Assembly: GCF_030622045.1 (NCBI RefSeq)
Contig: NZ_CP130886.1
Location: 1,054,001-1,118,000 of the forward strand
Source: Planctellipticum variicoloris
GTDB taxonomy: Bacteria > Planctomycetota > Planctomycetia > Planctomycetales > Planctomycetaceae
Length of the DNA stretch: 64,000 bases
Reading direction: 5' to 3'
How positions within the stretch are numbered: position 1 is the first letter of the stretch; each line of letters starts with the position of its first letter. This document shows, piece after piece, positions 43,312-51,380 of this stretch. The notes under the pieces are model-generated. The model did not search any database. It had not been told where the DNA came from and saw only the letters and a list, made by a program, of their open reading frames with translations. The position numbers and the translations under genes were made by a program.

Positions 43312-43704
43312 TCAGTGATGACCGTTGTCAGAATGGTCCGAGTGGTCGGACGTCGCAGGACTTTCCAGTTCGACTTGAATCATCAGGACTGCCGCCTGCG
43401 GAATGAACTGGGCTCGGGAACCCGACTTGATCGCCAGCCACTCGCCTTCGACGGTATCCAGCGTCCCTGAGATCGACACATCGGCCCCGTTGATGTTCCC
43501 GGTGGTAGGACTGACTGGCAAATCGGCCGCCGCCCCGAGGGCGTCTCTCCGGAACTGCACCGTGCAGCGTTTGCCGATCTGCTGTTTCAAGGCTTTGGGG
43601 AGCCCGGCGGCGGCCGCCGCCACCGGAGCGTTCCCGACGTCGACGTTGCAGCCGCACACGACTGACGCCACGAGTCCAATCAGCAGCCAGGCATAGTGAC
43701 GCAT
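43312..43704 (-). CDS. small putative lipoprotein
   Basis: 130 residues, function not recognised. An N-terminal signal (HYAWLLIGLVASVVCGC) ends in Cys-Gly-Cys, with a Cys at the -2 position that makes the lipobox non-canonical. The body has ALKQQIGKRCTVQFRRDALG, a hydrophobic beta run (GEWLAIKSGSRAQFIPQAAV) and LMIQVELESPA. The extreme C-terminus is His/Ser/Asp-rich (SDHSDHSDNGHH), a possible metal-binding tail. It follows the coiled-coil gene at 43860 across a large palindrome, so co-transcription is possible but not certain. Confidence 0.6.
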   Translation of the reverse strand: MRHYAWLLIGLVASVVCGCNVDVGNAPVAAAAAGLPKALKQQIGKRCTVQFRRDALGAAADLPVSPTTGNINGADVSISGTLDTVEGEWLAIKSGSRAQFIPQAAVLMIQVELESPATSDHSDHSDNGHH

Positions 43705-43770
43705 CTATTCGTCCTCGTCCTCGCAGTTGTCCGTTCTGGCTTTTCGCTTTCCGCTCGCCAGGATCGGCAG

Positions 43771-43850
43771 GGTGGCCGGGGCTGGACCGAAGGGAAGCCC
43801 CGGCGTTCGCCGATCCGGGGCTTCGCGAAGACGCTCCAGCCCCGGCCACC
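43771..43850. repeat. 80-bp nested palindrome between two minus-strand genes
   Basis: Outer arms of 16 bp (GGTGGCCGGGGCTGGA and its complement) and inner arms of 10 bp (GAAGCCCCGG/CCGGGGCTTC) are all perfect. It could terminate or stabilise the coiled-coil transcript, or be a mobile palindrome. No T-run is present. Confidence 0.8.
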
Positions 43851-43859
43851 CGGTTGGAA

Positions 43860-44675
43860 TCAGATTCCCGGCGAAGCGACCGGGGCGGCGTCCGCCGGTT
43901 CGTCGCCGAAGTAAGAGTCGATCTGCGAATCCAGGTCGCTCGGCACTGCCGGGGTCTGGGCTTCGACCGGAATCAGGCCGGTGAACTTGCCTTCGATGTC
44001 CAGCCGGCGCTGCTGCACGTCGAGCTGCTTGTTGAGGTCGTCCATCAGCTTCTTGACCTGGCCGAGGTTCGAGTCGTTGATGGCGAGCTGCGAGACTGTT
44101 TCGGCGGCGCGAACCGTCTGCAGGCGGGCTTCGAGCTGTTCCAGGCGGACTTCCAGGTCCTTCTGGGCCTGCATCATGCCGTTCAGCTTGTCCTGGTTGG
44201 CCTTCAGCATCTGCTGGCGGGCGGAGAGGATCTTGCGGTCGGCGGCGAGGGTTTCCTCGGCGGCCTTGAAGCGTTCGAACCGCGTCGCCAGGTCCCGGCG
44301 GACTTCGTCGCTGGCGTAGGTGTGGCCGGCGTAGGAATAGGTCGACTTGTTGGCGCCGATATCCTTCCGCAACGCCAGGATCGTTTCCTTCTGCTTGGAC
44401 AACTCGGTTTCGCGGCGGTCGATGCCGGCCTGGAGGTGTTCGATGTCGACCTGCTGCTCGGCGATGACGTGCATGCACTGCCGGACGTCGGGGACGAGCT
44501 GCTCGACCATCTGGTGGGCCCGGGCGATTTCGAACTCGACCGGCACCTCGGCCTTCACGGCTTTGTGAATGCTGGTGGCGCCCGTCCGGACGTAGCTCAG
44601 GGTCTCGCGACCCAGCAGCAGCCCACCCAGAACCGCGGCGGCCGCCGCTCCCAGTGCGATCTTTTTGAGAAACAT
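43860..44675 (-). CDS. membrane-anchored coiled-coil protein
   Basis: 271 residues, function not recognised. One N-terminal hydrophobic helix (KKIALGAAAAAVLGGLLLG) is followed by charged heptad-rich helix from about 60 to 240, with runs such as VIAEQQVDIEHLQAGIDRRE, LKANQDKLNGMMQAQKDLE and VRLEQLEARLQTVRAAETVS. The C-terminus (LDSQIDSYFGDEPADAA) is acidic. This is the design of a periplasmic or envelope spacer protein. ATG 44675 has GAGGGG five to six bases upstream. The longer frame back to 44723 lacks support. Confidence 0.72.
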   Translation of the reverse strand: MFLKKIALGAAAAAVLGGLLLGRETLSYVRTGATSIHKAVKAEVPVEFEIARAHQMVEQLVPDVRQCMHVIAEQQVDIEHLQAGIDRRETELSKQKETILALRKDIGANKSTYSYAGHTYASDEVRRDLATRFERFKAAEETLAADRKILSARQQMLKANQDKLNGMMQAQKDLEVRLEQLEARLQTVRAAETVSQLAINDSNLGQVKKLMDDLNKQLDVQQRRLDIEGKFTGLIPVEAQTPAVPSDLDSQIDSYFGDEPADAAPVASPGI

Positions 44676-44828
44676 GGCGATCCCCTCAGTCGAATGTGAC
44701 GCTGACTTCCGTCGTCGGCTCAACCGGCCGCACGCGTTGTTACAGAGTCATTCGCTGCAGGGGCGGGAATCTTGGGGGAATTCTGGAGGGATTTTGCGGA
44801 TTGATGTAAGTCGTTGGGCGGAAGGGAC

Positions 44829-44925
44829 ATCGTTGATGGTCGATCGTTGATCGTTGATGGAAAGAACGGATTGTCGGGCTCCCCGTTTCTGACCATCGAC
44901 GATCAACCATCAACGATCGACCATG
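44829..44925. repeat. two inverted heptamer arrays, ATCGTTG and GACGATC types
   Basis: Five units at 44829-44863 and five at 44891-44925, the second a near reverse complement of the first (16 bp perfect). They flank 27 bp and make a long imperfect hairpin after the dipeptidase stop at 44928. Confidence 0.8.
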
Positions 44926-44927
44926 TC

Positions 44928-45980
44928 TCATGCCCACGCGCGGCGGAAGAACTCCAGCCAGTTGCGGGACATGATCCGTTCGATGTCGTCGGCCGAGTAG
45001 CCGCGCTTCGCCAGGAGGTCGGCCATTCTGGGGAGGTCGGCGATGGTGTCGAGGTCGCTGGGGGACTGTTCCTTGCCGAAGCCGCCGTCGAGGTCGGTTC
45101 CCATGCCGCAGTGCTTCGCGTTGCCGGCGAGCTGGCAGATGTGGTCGATGTGGTCGACGATGTGTTCCATCTGGACGGTCGACGGGTCGCTGACCCCGAT
45201 CTTCCAGCCGGGCCGGATCATCCAGTTGTCGAAGGCGGCTCCGATGACGGCTCCGCGCTGGATGAGGGTCTTGATCTGGTCGTCGGTGAGCTGACGATCG
45301 GCGTTGACCAGCGAGCGGCAGTTGTGATGGCTGGCCAGGACAGGTCCCTGGAAGATTTCCATGGCGTCCCAGAACGATTCGTCGGCCAGGTGGGTGACGT
45401 CGAGGAGCATGCCGACCTTGTCCATTTCCTGGAGCAGGCGTTTGCCGTCGGCGTTGAAGCCGCCCGTGCTGCCGGTGCCGAAGCAGTAGGGGCTGGGGCC
45501 GTAGTGGGCGGGGCCGAGAATTCGCAGGCCGGCCTCGTACCATTCGGCGATCTGCTCGGGGTTCTGGATGGGGGGGCTCCCTTCCATGCTGAGGATGTAG
45601 CCGATCGGTCCGGTGCCGTTGGTCTGCCATTCGGCGACGTGGGCGTCGAGTGCGGCCATGTCCGGCAGGTCGCGAATGACTCCCTTGCGGACCATCGCCC
45701 GGTAGTAGGCGAGCTGGCCGCAGGCGATGGCGTAAGCGGCTTCGCGGGACTGCGGGAAGGTGAGCTCTTTGTCCTTGCGATGCAGACGGGGGAGGAGGGT
45801 GGCGATGATCACGCCGACGCCGCCCCGCTTGAGTTCGGGCCAGGTGACGGTGCAGTCGCCGGGGTTAATCCCGGTGAAGTGCTTTTCGAACTGGCGGAGT
45901 TCGGCGACGGTCAGTTCGAGATTGCGGTTCCATTCGACCGCATTCCAGGCCATGTCGAGGTGAGCGTCAAAAACGAGCAT
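44928..45980 (-). CDS. membrane dipeptidase-like protein (peptidase M19)
   Basis: About 350 residues, full length. The dinuclear zinc ligands of the family are in order: DAHLDMAW near the N-terminus, SMEGSPP (bridging Glu), DVTHLADESFWD, ASHHNCRSLV and GTDLDGGFG. Members hydrolyse dipeptides and, in eukaryotes, leukotriene D4. Bacterial ones are often cytosolic. No signal peptide is seen from ATG 45980, which has AAGGA ten bases upstream. TTG 45998 is an alternative start. It is followed on the same strand only by the coiled-coil gene. Confidence 0.87.
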   Translation of the reverse strand: MLVFDAHLDMAWNAVEWNRNLELTVAELRQFEKHFTGINPGDCTVTWPELKRGGVGVIIATLLPRLHRKDKELTFPQSREAAYAIACGQLAYYRAMVRKGVIRDLPDMAALDAHVAEWQTNGTGPIGYILSMEGSPPIQNPEQIAEWYEAGLRILGPAHYGPSPYCFGTGSTGGFNADGKRLLQEMDKVGMLLDVTHLADESFWDAMEIFQGPVLASHHNCRSLVNADRQLTDDQIKTLIQRGAVIGAAFDNWMIRPGWKIGVSDPSTVQMEHIVDHIDHICQLAGNAKHCGMGTDLDGGFGKEQSPSDLDTIADLPRMADLLAKRGYSADDIERIMSRNWLEFFRRAWA

Positions 45981-46019
45981 GAGGCGGGCATCCTTCAATA
46001 CAGGACGGGGGAGGGAGGA

Positions 46020-46472
46020 CTACACGGCGGGATCGGACAGAGTTGTGCGAACTTCCAGGGCGGCCATTGCCAGGGAGCCCCAGCCGACGAGGAAGGCGAC
46101 GCCCCCCAGGGGCGTGATGGCGCCGAGCACGGGAATGCCGAGCAGCGTCAGGCCGTACAGGCTGCCGGAAAACAGCAGGATTCCCAGGGTGAACGAGATT
46201 CCGGCGATGCGGCACCAGCGCGACGGGCGGCGGTCGGCCAGCAGACCGACTGCGAGCAGGGCGAGGGCATGGGTGAGCTGGTACTCGGCGCCGGTCTTGA
46301 AGTCGCCCAGGTACTTTCGCGCGAGGGGAATCGTTTCGCCGGCGACGACGCGGGTCTGGTCGGCGTATTTGGTCTGAAAGTAGCCGGAGAGCCCATGAGC
46401 GGCGAATGCGCCGGAGCCGACACCCAGACCGCCGAACAACGCCCCCAGCCACAGACACCAGCGCGCCGACAT
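46020..46472 (-). CDS. DUF423 membrane protein
   Basis: 150 residues with four hydrophobic helices. WLGALFGGLGVGSGAFAAHG at the N-terminus is the family signature, with AEYQLTHALALLAVGLL in helix 2 and LGGVAFLVGWGSLAMAALE at the end. An insertion of about 20 residues (TRVVAGETIPLARKYLGD) lies in the first loop, as in other Planctomycete members. Function is unknown in all bacteria. ATG 46472 was chosen because the conserved helix starts seven residues later. It sits 39 bp upstream of the dipeptidase start, same strand. Confidence 0.85.
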   Translation of the reverse strand: MSARWCLWLGALFGGLGVGSGAFAAHGLSGYFQTKYADQTRVVAGETIPLARKYLGDFKTGAEYQLTHALALLAVGLLADRRPSRWCRIAGISFTLGILLFSGSLYGLTLLGIPVLGAITPLGGVAFLVGWGSLAMAALEVRTTLSDPAV

Positions 46473-46730
46473 GACTTTCGCTCTTTTCCGTTGTGCGACG
46501 TGGAACGTCGCTGGCTGCAGAATTTGCAGGTTTGTCGAGTCCGTGACGGCCACCACTCTAACCGGAGAGTTCTCCAAGCCGGCTCTGAACAATCACGTGA
46601 TCGAAATCGGGCCACCGGAAATTGTTCCGGACATCGTGTCTGGATTTTTCTGTGCTCGGGGCGTAACGCCAGCCACTTTACGAAACGGAGGGTCGGCTGG
46701 CGAATGAGGGCTTTCAATGATTTGGCGACG

Positions 46731-47783
46731 TCAGGGCGGGAGGATCAGCGATTTTGGACTCTGCTCCAACCGGTCGGCCATGTCGCGCAGCCGCCGGAGC
46801 AGGCGGGGCGAGCCGAGGTCTGCGGTTGGGGATGTCGAAAGGCGCTCGATCCAGGTCCAGGCGCTGAGGACGACGCCTGATTTGTCGAGGAGCGGGATCA
46901 ATTGGCGCTCGACGGCCGAGAGGGGGCGTTCGTTCTCGTAGGCGGCGAGGGCGAGATCCCAGGCGGGGGCGTCGTCGCCGATGAGGCTCCCCAGCAGGCG
47001 GGCGAGGTCTGTGGCGACGGAGTCGCATCGACTGGCGGAGGGATCGATCAGCCCGGTCACGGTGTCGCCTGTGAAGAGAACGTGGTCGAGCCAGACATCC
47101 CGCAGGCAGATCTGCAGGGGGACCGAGGTTGTGCGGACCGGTTCCAACAGGGGCAGGAGCTGCGGGCCGCGGGAATGGCAGCCGGCCAGCAGCCGCCGGA
47201 ACGCGTCGCGCCAGTCGCCGGTCGGCAGGTGAGTCGGAGGTGTCATCTGACCGATTCGGAGGAGCATGTCGCGGAGCCTTGCGGTCCGCTCGACAATCGC
47301 AGGGGCCGGGCCGCATTCGGGACCGCCGAACCATGATTTCGCCGGTGGCTCCGGAGCGAAGATCCGGGCGGCGTTGTGCCAGCGGGCGAGAGCCTGCATG
47401 GCGGCGGTCAGGCGTAGTCGGGAGGGGTTGAGGGCGAAGTCGGCGACTCCCGGCAGCCACGGCTCGAGTTGCCACCAGGTGTTCCGATGGCGCGTGATGG
47501 TCGAGCCGGTTCGATTCCTCAGCGGAACCGCGACGAACGTCAGCCCGCGATTGTGCAGGTGGTGCAGGAGGGCATGGAGTCCCCGCAGGCGGTCGGCGGG
47601 CGGGCCGTTGTCCGGCCAGCGGCGGAGGGCCAGGGGGCCGGCGAGCGTCTCGACGCGCCAGACCGCAGCCCCGCTGAAGCCGGCGTTCGCGACCGGCCGG
47701 CAGCCCTGAATTGTCGCCAAGGCGGGATAGTGCGACAGGACTTCATGTGGCGGCGAAACAGTCATTCTCGGGCAGGTCCGCAT
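46731..47783 (-). CDS. aminoglycoside-phosphotransferase (APH) fold protein, altered catalytic loop
   Basis: 350 residues. The N-terminal lobe has VWRVETLAGPLALRRWPDN, with a possible ATP-lysine replaced by Arg. The C-lobe has the loop ICLRDVWLDHVLFTG followed by VTGLIDPSASR, at the place of the usual H-G-D-x-x-x-x-N and I-D-F/P motifs. The catalytic Asp is kept but His becomes Leu and the metal-ligand Asn becomes His. Such proteins range from antibiotic kinases to fructosamine or choline kinases and inactive relatives. No resistance role is implied. ATG 47783 or ATG 47765 may be the start, and neither has a clear ribosome site. Confidence 0.7.
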   Translation of the reverse strand: MRTCPRMTVSPPHEVLSHYPALATIQGCRPVANAGFSGAAVWRVETLAGPLALRRWPDNGPPADRLRGLHALLHHLHNRGLTFVAVPLRNRTGSTITRHRNTWWQLEPWLPGVADFALNPSRLRLTAAMQALARWHNAARIFAPEPPAKSWFGGPECGPAPAIVERTARLRDMLLRIGQMTPPTHLPTGDWRDAFRRLLAGCHSRGPQLLPLLEPVRTTSVPLQICLRDVWLDHVLFTGDTVTGLIDPSASRCDSVATDLARLLGSLIGDDAPAWDLALAAYENERPLSAVERQLIPLLDKSGVVLSAWTWIERLSTSPTADLGSPRLLRRLRDMADRLEQSPKSLILPP

Positions 47784-47861
47784 TCGCTGTGGTGTAGTGG
47801 ATTTGCGTGCATTGCTTCGTCGTGTGGTTTGCGCGAAACAACCGGCAGAAATTGCCGCTTG

Positions 47862-47891
47862 TTGACAGATTGCTCACAAACGGGGTAGAAA
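47862..47891 (+). promoter_or_regulatory. promoter of the Cys-rich secreted protein gene
   Basis: TTGACA, an 18-bp spacer, TAGAAA, 130 bp before the start codon. Confidence 0.6.
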
Positions 47892-48023
47892 ACTGGGGAT
47901 CTCGCGAATACAGCGAATCCAGCGAAGGATGGGGCTGGGGCGACTGTCAGGCGTCAGGGAGGCCGAGGACGCGTTGAGAGTGGCGACCGGAGTGGTTACT
48001 ACGCAAGAGGAAGGAACGGGAAA

Positions 48024-49097
48024 ATGCTGCGTCTGATGCGAGGCGTTTTCGTGGCGGCGGCGGTGCTGGGCGGAGTTTCCCTGCAGTCTGCGTCGGTTGA
48101 GGCCGGGGTAATTCCCGGCTCCTACGACGTGGCGTACGCGCCGGTCAGCAACGTGCATTACCGTTACTCGGCCTACGCTCCCGCGTACTATGGCACACCG
48201 GTGTCCTACGGCAGCGGCTACTCGGCATCCTATGGCGGTTCCTGCTGCGGGACGGCGATGTACGCACCCGCAGCCGGCGCGTGCTGTTCGCCATGCGGGA
48301 ATCCGTGCGGGTCGTCCTGCGGCTCCGCCTGTGGCAGTTCGCCCTGCGGAACCGCATGCGGCGGTTCACCGTGCGGCGTCGCTCCGTCGGGGTCGACGAC
48401 TTCCAGCGGCAAATTGACTCCGACGCCGGAGCCCGCGCCAGCGCGAACGACGCCGTCGCGGGAAGAACCTGCCAATTCGGCGCCGCCCTATCGACGGGAA
48501 GCGCCAACGGATGGCTTCGTGCCGCGGGATCGAACGTTTAATGATGCCCCGCCGCGCGGGAACGGGGCGCCTCCGGCGCGCGGAAACGACGGGCTGGGGG
48601 CAGCGCCCGGAGCGGGTGCAGCACCGGGTGCGGGGGCGCCGCGGCGACCGGGCGCTGATCTGCCGACGAACGTGGAACCGACGGACGATCCGGGATTTGA
48701 GGCGCCGGTTCGACGGCCGGAAGACAGTGGGACGCCGCCCTCTTCGCGGGGACTGTTCAATCTCGACGATGACAAGTCCGGCACGCCCTCCAACGACGGC
48801 GGGACTCCCGCTCCGTTTGGACGCGATGTGGAAAAGACCCCGATCGAGGGGGCCGAGCATGTGATTCCGCGGCGGGCGGCGCCGATTGACGCCGACGCGG
48901 TTGAGGACGAATTTCAGATGCCGATGGAAAATGTCGGGCCGCGTCTGGAAGCGGTGAAAACGTCTCAGGCGGTCGCCGTGAAGGAACGCCTGCCGTTGCG
49001 GCCGCGTTTTTCGGTTCCGACCGTTGCCCGGGCGCATGTTCGTCCGCAGGGGGAGTGGAGCCTCGGGGCAATGACCCGGCTGGCCGGGAACCCGTGA
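48024..49097 (+). CDS. secreted Cys/Gly-rich low-complexity protein
   Basis: 357 residues, function not recognised. After a signal peptide (VFVAAAVLGGVSLQSASVEA) comes a Tyr/Ser-rich part, then a block of about 45 residues with a Cys pair every few positions (CCSPCGNPCGSSCGSACG, then SPCGTACGG). The middle is Pro/Gly/Ala repeats (GAAPGAGAAPGAGAP), and the last 100 residues are acidic then basic. The Cys block could be cross-linked or metal-rich, as in surface-layer or spore-coat-like proteins. That is a guess. The ATG has GGAAGGA upstream, and a strong terminator follows. Confidence 0.65.
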   Translation: MLRLMRGVFVAAAVLGGVSLQSASVEAGVIPGSYDVAYAPVSNVHYRYSAYAPAYYGTPVSYGSGYSASYGGSCCGTAMYAPAAGACCSPCGNPCGSSCGSACGSSPCGTACGGSPCGVAPSGSTTSSGKLTPTPEPAPARTTPSREEPANSAPPYRREAPTDGFVPRDRTFNDAPPRGNGAPPARGNDGLGAAPGAGAAPGAGAPRRPGADLPTNVEPTDDPGFEAPVRRPEDSGTPPSSRGLFNLDDDKSGTPSNDGGTPAPFGRDVEKTPIEGAEHVIPRRAAPIDADAVEDEFQMPMENVGPRLEAVKTSQAVAVKERLPLRPRFSVPTVARAHVRPQGEWSLGAMTRLAGNP

Positions 49098-49128
49098 CGG
49101 GACAGGCTGTCTGCAATTGATTATGCTG

Positions 49129-49166
49129 CAGGGGTCTGGAGTGAATCGCTCCAGGCCCCTGTTTTC
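49129..49166 (+). terminator. intrinsic terminator after the Cys-rich gene
   Basis: A 13-bp stem with one G-U pair (CAGGGGTCTGGAG), a 7-base loop, then TTTTC. Confidence 0.85.
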
Positions 49167-49213
49167 ATTGCATGGCGACGGAACGAAGTCGCCTGCACCC
49201 GCGGGATGCCTGC

Positions 49214-49900
49214 ATGCGCAAGATTGCCATTGTTGGACTGGGCCGGTTTGGACTGGCCGTGGCGCGGCAGCTCGTTTCGACTCACGTGCAGGTGATCGCG
49301 ATCGACTCCGATCCGGATCTGATCGACGAGGCGAAGGACCTGGTCGATCTGGCGCTGGTGCTCGACTCCACCGACGAGCGGGCGCTGCGAAGTCAGGAGA
49401 TTCACAAAGTCGACGCGCTGGTGGTGGCGATCGGCGAGAATTTCGAAGCGGCCCTGCTGACGGCGGTGATCGCCAAGCGGAATCTCAAGATTCCGCAGGT
49501 CATCTGCCGGGCGAGCATGCCGATTTATGCGGAGATCTTCCGGCAGATCGGCGCGGACGAAGTGATCCAGCCCGAGACCGAAACGGGCATCCAGCTCGCC
49601 CGCCGACTGGCCAATCCGTTTCTCGAAGACTTCTTCGATCTGGGCGAGGGATTTTCGCTGATCGAGATGCACGCTCCGTCGCCGTTTATCGGGAAGACGC
49701 TGCGAGACCTGAATCTGCGGGCCAAATACGCGGTGAACCTGGTGGCGCTCCGTCGGACCGCGCGGAGCACGTCTTCGTCCGGAGAAGAAGTCGTCAAGGA
49801 GAGTATTGCAATTCCGCAGCCCGATGACGTGATCGCCACGGACGATGTGCTGATCGTGATCGGGGCCAACACGGATCTGGGGAGGTTGCCGAAGGAGTAG
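49214..49900 (+). CDS. TrkA/KtrA-family potassium channel regulatory protein
   Basis: 228 residues. The N-terminal RCK Rossmann domain has VGLGRFGLAVARQL, with Asp at the end of strand 2 (IAIDSDPDL) for NAD(H), and an ending QIGADEVIQPETETG as in TrkA-N. The C-terminal TrkA-C part has LIEMHAPSPFIGKTL and the late DDVLIVIGANTD. It would gate a Trk/Ktr potassium transporter by nucleotide binding. The membrane subunit is not in the window. ATG 49214 begins at the conserved strand, and ATG 49172 would add 14 residues. A heptamer array begins directly after the stop. Confidence 0.87.
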   Translation: MRKIAIVGLGRFGLAVARQLVSTHVQVIAIDSDPDLIDEAKDLVDLALVLDSTDERALRSQEIHKVDALVVAIGENFEAALLTAVIAKRNLKIPQVICRASMPIYAEIFRQIGADEVIQPETETGIQLARRLANPFLEDFFDLGEGFSLIEMHAPSPFIGKTLRDLNLRAKYAVNLVALRRTARSTSSSGEEVVKESIAIPQPDDVIATDDVLIVIGANTDLGRLPKE

Positions 49901-49928
49901 TTGAGAGTTGAGAGCGGAGAGTTGAGAG
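49901..49928 (+). repeat. heptamer array TTGAGAG, four units
   Basis: Three TTGAGAG units and one CGGAGAG, starting at the base after the TAG of the TrkA gene. Confidence 0.88.
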
Positions 49929-49970
49929 AAAAGGCCAGACTAAGAAGCGAGTTCTCCTCCGTACTCTCTG

Positions 49971-50005
49971 GCGATCAGCGACAAGCGATCAGCGATCAGC
50001 TCTCC
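49971..50005 (-). repeat. heptamer array, GCGATCA type, five units
   Basis: Its inverted form is the phrase found at 18238 and 55503. It provides the last codons and stop of the gene ending at 49989. A looser heptamer run continues to about 50045. Confidence 0.8.
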
Positions 50006-51296
50006 CACTCTGGATTTCGCTCTTCCCTGCTCGCTGCTTCCCCGCGCAGAACAGGTGCTGCTCGCCGCGCAGAAAGAGCTGGCCCTGCGAGATGGCGGGC
50101 GAGGCGTAGCTGAATTCGCCGAGCGGGTTCTCGGCGACGAGGTCGTATTTCGGGCCGGGCCGGACGATTTTCGTCGTGCCGTCGTCGGCGGTGAAATAGA
50201 CCAGGCCGTCGGCGGCTACGAGCGAGGCGCTGTAGTGCGGGGCCATCCGTTCCGCCCAGAGTCGCTCGCCGGTGTCGGCGTCGTAGCAACTGGCGATGCC
50301 GTCGTCCGCGGCGACGAGCAGGTATTTGTCGAGGACGACGGGCGACGGGACGTAGGAGCAGTTTTTGCGGGATTCCCAGGCGATGTGGGAGGAGGTCACG
50401 TTGCCGCGTCCATCCGGGCGGATCGCCTGAATGTAACGGTCGGGGAAACCGGCGGTCAGGAACAGATACTTGCCGTTGTAGACCATCGAAGCCACGAACT
50501 GCTCGGTGGGGCCGTCCATTTCCCAGTGCTGATGGCCGTCGTGCGGATCGAGGCTGACGACTGACTTGCTGCCCGAAAAGACCATCTGCGTCCGGCCGTC
50601 GATTTCTCGGATGATGGGCGTGACGTAGCTGCGGGTCTTGTGCTTGCGGGGGACTTTCCAGCGGGTCTCGCCGGTCTGGCGGTCGAGGGCGACGACGTAG
50701 GAGTCGCCGTCGTGATCGCCATTGACGATCACCAGGTCCTCGAACAGGATCGGCGAGGAGCAGAAGCCGTGGACGCTGGCGAAGCGGCCGGGGCGGACGG
50801 TCCAGACCGGTTTGCCGTCGAAGTCCAGGGCGGTGACGATCATATCGCCGGGCGTTCGCTCCTTGTCACTGGCGAAGTCGGCTTCGAGGAACGAGACGTA
50901 GACCAGCTTGCCGTCGGTTACAGGAGTTCCTGAGGCCCGGCTGTTGAGCTTGTGATGCTTTTCGAGCGGCGCTTCGAGGACGGTCTGCTGCCAGAGGATC
51001 TTTCCGTCGCGGCGGTCGAGGCAGATCAGGACGCGGTCCTGCTGCTCTTCGAGGCAGGATGCCACGAAAATTCGATCACCCCAGATGACGGGGGAGGAAT
51101 GGCCGACGCCTGGGATGGGGGCTTTCCAGGCGATGTTTTCGCCAGTCTCGCCGTTCCAGCGCTGCGGAATGTTCTGCTCCAGACTGGTCCCGTCGCCGCG
51201 GGGGCCGCGCCAGCCCGGCCAGTCCTCGGCGGAAGCGAGGCTGGCAGCAATCACGAGCGAGCAGACGCAGGCGACGGATGGGAGCAGTCGGTGCAT
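49989..51296 (-). CDS. PQQ-binding-like beta-propeller protein (repeat-encoded tail)
   Basis: 435 residues. The signal peptide (VACVCSLVIAASLASA) leads to EDWPGWRGPRGDGTSLEQ, the usual N-terminus of this Planctomycete family, then propeller blades with LICLDRRDGKILWQQ, VVALDRQTGETRWKV and CYDADTGERLWAE. It is probably periplasmic. Relatives usually end soon after the LFCxG motif. Here 16 extra residues (from KQRAGKSEIQ) are encoded by the heptamer repeats at 49989-50045, and the stop lies inside a GCTGATC-type unit. The tail is thus likely non-functional. A paralogue is at 10515. Confidence 0.78.
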   Translation of the reverse strand: MHRLLPSVACVCSLVIAASLASAEDWPGWRGPRGDGTSLEQNIPQRWNGETGENIAWKAPIPGVGHSSPVIWGDRIFVASCLEEQQDRVLICLDRRDGKILWQQTVLEAPLEKHHKLNSRASGTPVTDGKLVYVSFLEADFASDKERTPGDMIVTALDFDGKPVWTVRPGRFASVHGFCSSPILFEDLVIVNGDHDGDSYVVALDRQTGETRWKVPRKHKTRSYVTPIIREIDGRTQMVFSGSKSVVSLDPHDGHQHWEMDGPTEQFVASMVYNGKYLFLTAGFPDRYIQAIRPDGRGNVTSSHIAWESRKNCSYVPSPVVLDKYLLVAADDGIASCYDADTGERLWAERMAPHYSASLVAADGLVYFTADDGTTKIVRPGPKYDLVAENPLGEFSYASPAISQGQLFLRGEQHLFCAGKQRAGKSEIQSGRADR

Positions 51297-51380
51297 GGCC
51301 GGGTTTCCGCGGAAGATGAACTCTCGAAACCTGCGTCGGCGGAGGAGTCTTGACGGAGCCTCCTTCGAATCATCGGCGGG

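Noticed and set aside
46731-47783. Antibiotic resistance gene
   Set aside because: The fold is shared by many housekeeping kinases, the catalytic loop is altered and there is no mobile context.
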